From: Phascolarctobacterium sp.
GTDB lineage: Bacteria > Bacillota > Negativicutes > Acidaminococcales > Acidaminococcaceae
Direction of reading: 5' to 3'
Length of the DNA: 20,525 nt
NCBI GenBank assembly: GCA_024405645.1
Contig: JAKSOJ010000005.1
Coordinates: forward strand, 1-20,525
Shown here: piece after piece, positions 17,347 through 20,525 of the stretch
How the letters are laid out: each line of letters starts with the position of its first letter
Numbering within the stretch: the first letter of the stretch is position 1
The notes under the pieces: generated by a model
Told to the model about the DNA's origin: nothing
What the model saw: only the letters and a program-made list of their open reading frames with translations
Database searches by the model: none
Translations under genes and position numbers: made by a program

Positions 17347-18279
17347 CTAAATTTTAATTGCATATCTTAGTCTTGCACTACGACTGCGAGGATTCTCTTC
17401 AATCTCTTGTTTAGACGGGGTTATATTCCCCGCTTTTTTTAATTTGGATTTCTGTCCACATACACAAACAGGAATTTGCGGAGGACAGGTGCAACCCTTT
17501 ACCAGCTTTGCAAAGGTTTGCTTGATTATGCGGTCTTCCAAAGAATGGAAGGTAATTACTCCGATACGACCACCACTTTTTAAGCGATCCACAGCTTTTT
17601 CCATGGTAGTTGCTAGGATTCCAAGTTCGTTATTAACCTCTATGCGAATCGCTTGGAAGGTTCTTTTGGCTGGATGGGGGCCATCGATTCTAGCACCTTT
17701 AGGAATTGCCTTTTTAATAACATCTACCAACTCAAAAGTAGTAGTTAAAGGCTTTTCCTTTCTTGCTGCTACGATGAACTGAGCAATGCGTTTGCTCCAA
17801 CGCTCCTCACCGTACTTAAAGATGATATCGGCAAGCTCTTCCTCTTTGTAATTGTTGACCACATATTCTGCATCGAGGCTTGCTGTTTTATCCATGCGCA
17901 TGTCCAAAGGACCGTCATGCATATAAGAGAAGCCTCTCTCCGGTGTATCCAGCTGATAGCTTGAAACACCTAAATCGAAGAATATTCCATCTATTTTATC
18001 TATACCAAGTGTGTCCAGTACTTGGTCGAAATTTTCAAAGTTGGATTTACAAACCTTAGTTTCACAAGCAAACTTGTTTAAAAGTCTTTCACTGCCTACT
18101 GCAATAGCATCATCGTCTTGGTCGATACCGATTAGCATTCCACCTTCTTCCAAGCAGGAAGCAAAGCCCCTGGAATGTCCTGCACCGCCCATGGTGCAAT
18201 CAACATAGATGCCCTTTTTATCTTGAATTAGAAAATCCACGCTTGCTTCAAGCAGGATGCTTGTATGTTTGAATTCCAT
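17347..18279 (-). CDS. rsmH: 16S rRNA m4C1402 methyltransferase RsmH
   Basis: SAM-dependent enzyme (formerly MraW) that N4-methylates C1402 of 16S rRNA in the ribosomal P site. The 310-residue protein has the family length. It shows the N-terminal HTSILLEASVDFL, the SAM motif VDCTMGGAGHS (26-36) and FDLGVSSYQLD. FQAIRIEVNNEL and VITFHSLEDRIIK are also present, as is the cysteine-rich CTCPPQIPVCVCG insertion near the C-terminus. The ATG at 18279 lies 3 nt after the mraZ stop, with GGGA inside mraZ as the ribosome binding site. Confidence 0.97.
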   Translation of the reverse strand: MEFKHTSILLEASVDFLIQDKKGIYVDCTMGGAGHSRGFASCLEEGGMLIGIDQDDDAIAVGSERLLNKFACETKVCKSNFENFDQVLDTLGIDKIDGIFFDLGVSSYQLDTPERGFSYMHDGPLDMRMDKTASLDAEYVVNNYKEEELADIIFKYGEERWSKRIAQFIVAARKEKPLTTTFELVDVIKKAIPKGARIDGPHPAKRTFQAIRIEVNNELGILATTMEKAVDRLKSGGRIGVITFHSLEDRIIKQTFAKLVKGCTCPPQIPVCVCGQKSKLKKAGNITPSKQEIEENPRSRSARLRYAIKI

Positions 18280-18282
18280 GAA

Positions 18283-18714
18283 TTAGATTCCCAGTCCTGA
18301 TAATTGTTCAGCCAACTCGTTGATATTTTCTTCGTTAGCTTCGTTGTATTCGTTCCATTTAGCTGCATCCCAGATTTCTGCCCTGGAACCAACGCCAGTA
18401 ATGATTGCATCCTTTTCCAAGCCAGCATGCTTTCTGAGGCTGGGAGGAATGCAAACCCTACCTTGTTTATCGCATTCGCTTTCACAAGCGCCTGCCAAGA
18501 TGAAACGAGTGTAAGCGCGAACTTCCTTAGAGGTGCTAGGTAAAGCAGATAACTTTTCTACCAGCTTTTTCCATTGCTCCATGTCGTATACGCTTAAACA
18601 ACCATCGAGACCTTTGGTGATGATGAATTTATTGCCAAGCTCCTCACGAAACTTAGAGGGCATAGCAAGACGACCTTTTACGTCAATAGAATGTTCATAT
18701 TCACCTAAAAGCAT
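18283..18714 (-). CDS. mraZ: Transcriptional regulator MraZ
   Basis: AbrB-fold DNA-binding protein that forms rings and controls its own dcw operon. The 143-residue protein has two SpoVT-AbrB half domains, each with the conserved DxxGR motif: DVKGR at 11-15 and DKQGR at 82-86. The start is ATG at 18714, giving the family N-terminus MLLGEYEHSIDVKGRLAMP, with GGGG ten nt upstream. An extended form from 18738 would run through the operator repeats and is rejected. It is the first gene of the cluster, and its promoter is followed by three direct repeats that match the expected MraZ binding pattern. Confidence 0.96.
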   Translation of the reverse strand: MLLGEYEHSIDVKGRLAMPSKFREELGNKFIITKGLDGCLSVYDMEQWKKLVEKLSALPSTSKEVRAYTRFILAGACESECDKQGRVCIPPSLRKHAGLEKDAIITGVGSRAEIWDAAKWNEYNEANEENINELAEQLSGLGI

Positions 18715-18720
18715 CGTAAA

Positions 18721-18750
18721 TTCACCCCTTTTCACCACAATTCACCACTT
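18721..18750 (-). promoter_or_regulatory. Putative MraZ operator: three 10-bp direct repeats
   Basis: On the minus strand, in order, the repeats are AAGTGGTGAA, TTGTGGTGAA and AAGGGGTGAA. Each is ten bases and they follow head to tail with no gap. The common core is GKGGTGAA. MraZ proteins are known to bind closely spaced GTGG- or TGGG-type direct repeats upstream of mraZ. Here the array runs from about the expected transcription start to just before the mraZ start codon and contains its ribosome binding site. Binding should therefore repress. Confidence 0.82.
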
Positions 18751-18757
18751 TTATAAT

Positions 18758-18786
18758 ATTATACAGAGATTTTTAGTGTAAATCAA
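18758..18786 (-). promoter_or_regulatory. Main promoter of the dcw cluster (mraZ)
   Basis: On the minus strand TTGATT (18786-18781) is followed by a 17-nt spacer and a perfect TATAAT (18763-18758). The predicted transcript starts about at 18751, giving a leader of about 37 nt filled by the operator repeats. The 18787-18896 stretch between this and the divergent promoter is very AT-rich and shows no gene. Confidence 0.75.
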
Positions 18787-18896
18787 TAGAAAATTGCCTA
18801 GAAGTAAAATTTTTTCTCACAAATTTTAAAGTTTTTTCAGTAATTTTTTTCGTAATTATCCACCGAGTTATTGCGATAAATTTTCATTTAGAATAT

Positions 18897-18925
18897 TTGT
18901 ACAAATTGATTAAAGATGATATAAT
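18897..18925 (+). promoter_or_regulatory. Probable sigma-A promoter of the DUF1858 gene
   Basis: TTGTAC (18897-18902) is followed by a 17-nt spacer and a perfect TATAAT (18920-18925), about 50 nt upstream of the ATG. It diverges from the mraZ promoter. Confidence 0.7.
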
Positions 18926-18928
18926 AAG

Positions 18929-18946
18929 TTGACTGTCAAACTGACA
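18929..18946 (+). promoter_or_regulatory. Possible operator: overlapping inverted repeats
   Basis: Directly after the -10 element lie TTGAC-T-GTCAA (18929-18939) and TGTCA-AAC-TGACA (18934-18946), two inverted repeats that share GTCAA. Their position around the expected transcription start suits a repressor site. The regulator is unknown. Confidence 0.4.
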
Positions 18947-18975
18947 AACAACTACACAGAAAGAGGTATATAAAT

Positions 18976-19182
18976 ATGATTACTGAAGATACTAACATCA
19001 TCGACGCTGTGCAAAATCATCCTGAAATTCTTGGCGTATTCGCTGAATATGGTCTGGGTTGCGTAGGCTGCATGGCTTCCCATTTCGAAACCATTGGCCA
19101 AGGTGCTGGTGCACATGGTCTCGATGTTGCTGCATTCATTGCTGATTGCAACAAAATCATTGCTGAAAACGAAAGCAAATAA
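18976..19182 (+). CDS. DUF1858 domain protein with CxxC motif
   Basis: A 68-residue protein matching the DUF1858 / 'hydrid-cluster-associated redox disulfide' type of small protein. It has an N-terminal I-T-x-D-T-N-I-x-D-A-V-x-x-H-P start, then a helix and the GCVGC motif (Cys29, Cys32), with Met33 and His36 following. The family is thought to have a redox or metal-related role, but no reaction is established. The ATG follows AGAGG by nine nt. It has its own promoter and is followed immediately by a strong hairpin terminator, then by the CGGC-domain gene. Confidence 0.85.
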   Translation: MITEDTNIIDAVQNHPEILGVFAEYGLGCVGCMASHFETIGQGAGAHGLDVAAFIADCNKIIAENESK

Positions 19183-19188
19183 TTAACA

Positions 19189-19219
19189 AAAAGCTGTACA
19201 GTTTTGCTGTACAGCTTTT
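19189..19219 (+). terminator. Terminator hairpin between the DUF1858 and CGGC genes
   Basis: A ten-base arm AGCTGTACAG (19192-19201) pairs with CTGTACAGCT (19207-19216) around a TTTTG loop. Flanking A-T pairs extend it to 19189-19219, and it runs into TTTTATTTAT. The ribosome binding site of the next gene begins about ten nt later, and no separate promoter is visible between them. It may therefore act as a partial terminator. Confidence 0.85.
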
Positions 19220-19242
19220 ATTTATCTCAAGGAGGGTAACCC

Positions 19243-19596
19243 ATGAAAAAAGTTGCAGTATTACGTTGTTTGATCACCTCTGCTTCCTGTGCGGCAACAG
19301 GTTGCTTCAAAGCATTTAATAACAAAGAAAAAGCATTTGAACGCTATCAAGGTGAAGATATCCAAATGGCTGCCATGTGGACCTGCAATGGTTGTGGCAA
19401 ATCCATGTTGGAAAATCAAGAAGGCATCCAAAAGAAAATTGATCGCATGAGCCTTAACGAAATCGACGTAGTTCACCTGTCCCACTGCTGCACAAAGACA
19501 AGAGATAACGGTGAAAAATACTTATGTCCCAAGATTGCAAAAATTGCAGCTGAGCTTGAAGCGAAAGGTATCGAAATCGTTAACGGAACCCACTAA
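19243..19596 (+). CDS. CGGC-domain protein, cysteine-rich
   Basis: A 117-residue protein resembling the CGGC-domain family (putative metal-binding). Its eight cysteines are Cys9, Cys16, Cys21, Cys48, Cys51, Cys82, Cys83 and Cys95. The pattern RC, then CNGCGK (48-53) and then HLSHCC (78-83) fits the family, whose usual second motif CGGC is here CNGC. Function is not established; metal or Fe-S binding is an inference from the cysteines. The ATG has GGAGG seven nt upstream. No promoter is obvious between it and the DUF1858 gene, so readthrough of the intervening hairpin is likely. Confidence 0.8.
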   Translation: MKKVAVLRCLITSASCAATGCFKAFNNKEKAFERYQGEDIQMAAMWTCNGCGKSMLENQEGIQKKIDRMSLNEIDVVHLSHCCTKTRDNGEKYLCPKIAKIAAELEAKGIEIVNGTH

Positions 19597-19605
19597 TTGC
19601 AATAA

Positions 19606-19640
19606 AAAAGCTGTGTACTCAAAAAGAGCACACAGCTTTT
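19606..19640. terminator. Bidirectional terminator between convergent genes
   Basis: AAAAGCTGTGTACTC (19606-19620) and GAGCACACAGCTTTT (19626-19640) form a long stem with an AAAAA/TTTTT loop. On the minus strand the single non-Watson-Crick position is a G-U pair; on the plus strand it is an A-C mismatch. T tracts follow on both strands, with the minus-strand one the better (TTTTTTATT). It serves both the CGGC gene (plus) and the small cysteine protein (minus). Confidence 0.85.
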
Positions 19641-19642
19641 AT

Positions 19643-19849
19643 TCATTTGTACAGGAAATATGGTGTACGTGGCAAAGGACTTGCTTTATCAGGAATTTGG
19701 TAAATACAAGTAGTCCTGCTGCATAGACCTACAGCACTGAGACTATCTCTGTAATTAAGAGTTTCTCCCGCATGGGAATTAATATAATATTTGCAATATG
19801 AATCTTTACAAGTTCTTTGCTTGTTGGATGTGGAAATAAGTATTAACAC
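19643..19849 (-). CDS. Small cysteine-rich protein with two CX4C pairs, unknown
   Basis: I do not recognise this 68-residue protein. The start is a GTG at 19849 with GAGGAGG seven nt upstream, one of the strongest ribosome binding sites in the window. This supports a real gene. It has four cysteines in two CX4C pairs, Cys14/Cys19 (CKDSYC) and Cys43/Cys48 (CSRTTC), separated by 23 residues, an arrangement that could bind zinc or an Fe-S cluster. The middle is polar (NSHAGETLNYRDSLSAVGL) and the end is Pro-rich. It has no signal peptide or transmembrane helix. An upstream open extension to 19948 lacks a ribosome binding site and is rejected. It ends 3 nt from the bidirectional terminator. Confidence 0.65.
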   Translation of the reverse strand: MLILISTSNKQRTCKDSYCKYYINSHAGETLNYRDSLSAVGLCSRTTCIYQIPDKASPLPRTPYFLYK

Positions 19850-19946
19850 ATATTTGCCTCCTCTCTGATGTAATAAAATTGAGATTTGGCAAAAAGCGTG
19901 ATTGTCAGTCAAAAAATTTGCAAAATACTTAATTTTTGTATAACAC

Positions 19947-19976
19947 ATTATAAACTCTTTTTCAGAAAATTCCCAA
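19947..19976 (-). promoter_or_regulatory. Possible promoter of the small cysteine-rich gene
   Basis: On the minus strand TTGGGA (19976-19971) is followed by an 18-nt spacer and TATAAT (19952-19947). It would give a leader of about 90 nt before the GTG start. The -35 element matches the consensus at only four of six positions. Confidence 0.4.
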
Positions 19977-20082
19977 TTAGATAATGTTATAGGAGCATTT
20001 ATAGAAGATATGTATAATTTTGGGCAATATCAAAGTATACCAAAGATTGCTGATACTAATTGATGCTAATTTCCCCAAAATG

Positions 20083-20091
20083 TGCTAAAAT
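20083..20091 (+). promoter_or_regulatory. Possible extended -10 promoter of lgt
   Basis: TGCTAAAAT fits the extended -10 form TGnTAnAAT, 24 nt upstream of the lgt ATG. TTGATG lies 20 nt before it, too far for a normal -35 element. The 19977-20082 stretch shows no other clear feature. Confidence 0.4.
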
Positions 20092-20115
20092 GTTATTATA
20101 CTTTTAGGAGGCATT

Positions 20116-20525
20116 ATGCATCAATATTTATTTCATATAGGAAATTTCCCCATCCGCATGTATGGTCTAATGCTGTGCATGGCCATCGCTCTTGCAACAG
20201 GCACTGCTTATTTCCTAGCCAAGCAAGACGGTCGTTGGCATGATCACGTTGTGGATATAGGAATATACGGAGGCTTTGCCGGACTCATAGGCGGAAGACT
20301 TTGGGATGTTTTCTTCTTTGATTGGGAATATTATTCCGAGCATCTTTTGGAAATCCCCTACGTTTGGCAGGGTGGTATGGCTGTACAGGGCGGTATGCTA
20401 GCAGGCATCATCGCTGGCATTATCTATTGCAAGCTGCACGATATCGACTGGTTAGAGTTTGGCGACATTGTTATCCCTTCACTGCTCATTGGTCAATCCA
20501 TCGGACGCATGGCAAACCTGTTAAA
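20116..20525 (+). CDS. lgt: Phosphatidylglycerol--prolipoprotein diacylglyceryl transferase, 5' part
   Basis: Membrane enzyme that transfers diacylglycerol to the lipobox cysteine of prolipoproteins, the first step in lipoprotein maturation. About 136 codons are present and the gene runs off the right edge. The family is usually 250-290 residues. The sequence starts MHQYLFHIGNFPIRMYGLML and shows several hydrophobic segments. It carries GGRLW (59-63), WQGGMAVQGG (84-93) and the start of the Lgt signature, SIGRMANLL (128-136). Gln91 stands where E. coli Lgt has the histidine of its HGG motif. The ATG has AGGAGG five nt upstream. The presence of a candidate lipoprotein (the L,D-transpeptidase) in the window is consistent. 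Confidence 0.93.
   Translation, partial: MHQYLFHIGNFPIRMYGLMLCMAIALATGTAYFLAKQDGRWHDHVVDIGIYGGFAGLIGGRLWDVFFFDWEYYSEHLLEIPYVWQGGMAVQGGMLAGIIAGIIYCKLHDIDWLEFGDIVIPSLLIGQSIGRMANLL

Noticed and set aside
18856-18864. TTATCCACC, one mismatch from a DnaA box, in the mraZ/DUF1858 divergent region
   Set aside because: It is a single copy with no dnaA or dnaN nearby and no cluster of boxes. Chance occurrence in AT-rich DNA is likely.
18928-18948. FNR/CRP-type or NrdR-type binding site at the DUF1858 promoter
   Set aside because: The inverted repeats do not match the usual TTGAT-N4-ATCAA or TGTGA-N6-TCACA spacing, or the NrdR tandem boxes, so no regulator family is named.
20010-20063. A 17-codon open frame (starting MYNFGQYQ) upstream of lgt with GGAG 14 nt before it
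   Set aside because: It is too short, has poor ribosome-site spacing and no recognisable leader-peptide codon bias, so it cannot be supported as a gene.
1-20525. CRISPR arrays, insertion sequences, prophage genes, tRNA or rRNA genes
   Set aside because: None was seen on reading both strands: no regularly spaced repeats, no transposase or integrase motifs and no cloverleaf or rRNA sequence. All long frames are accounted for by housekeeping genes.

Overview
The window is a compact chromosomal stretch of housekeeping genes from a low-to-mid GC bacterium of the Firmicutes. Strong AGGAGG-type ribosome binding sites, sigma-A-like promoters and the DUF881-sbp-ftsZ-nrdR order support this. The MurE DNPR signature points to meso-diaminopimelate peptidoglycan. 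The absence of the sporulation genes that often follow ftsZ in spore-formers, together with the general look of the proteins, suggests a non-sporulating Negativicutes member of the Acidaminococcaceae/Phascolarctobacterium type. That placement is an inference from recall and was not tested.

Layout. Positions 1-860 (minus) hold the 5' part of lepA. Position 1017 begins rpsT (minus), which has its own promoter and terminator. Positions 1396-4316 (minus) carry three exported cell-wall or surface proteins: an NlpC/P60 endopeptidase with a peptidoglycan-binding domain, a CapA-type protein, and an L,D-transpeptidase. The last two are closely linked. Positions 4467-18714 (minus) are one 15-gene division and cell-wall (dcw) cluster, in transcription order mraZ, rsmH, ftsL-like, murE, murF, mraY, murD, murG, murC, ddl, ftsQ, DUF881, sbp, ftsZ, nrdR. 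It ends in a clear terminator. Its promoter lies upstream of mraZ, followed by three 10-bp direct repeats that look like the MraZ operator. From 18976 the genes on the plus strand are a DUF1858 protein and a CGGC-domain protein. A short cysteine-rich protein runs convergently (minus, 19643-19849), and the 5' end of lgt begins at 20116.

How the genes work together. MurC, MurD, MurE, MurF and Ddl build UDP-MurNAc-pentapeptide. MraY and MurG turn it into lipid II, and FtsL, FtsQ and FtsZ belong to the septal machinery that uses it. RsmH and MraZ are the conserved leader genes, and NrdR ties ribonucleotide reductase control to the end of the operon. The L,D-transpeptidase and NlpC/P60 enzyme act on finished peptidoglycan. 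The cluster lacks ftsI/spoVD, ftsW, ftsA and murB at their usual places.

Most of the window is ordinary. The parts most worth a second look are the MraZ operator, the hairpin and -10 element where ftsI is missing, and the small locus of three cysteine-rich proteins at 18976-19849, which includes a protein I do not recognise with two CX4C pairs.
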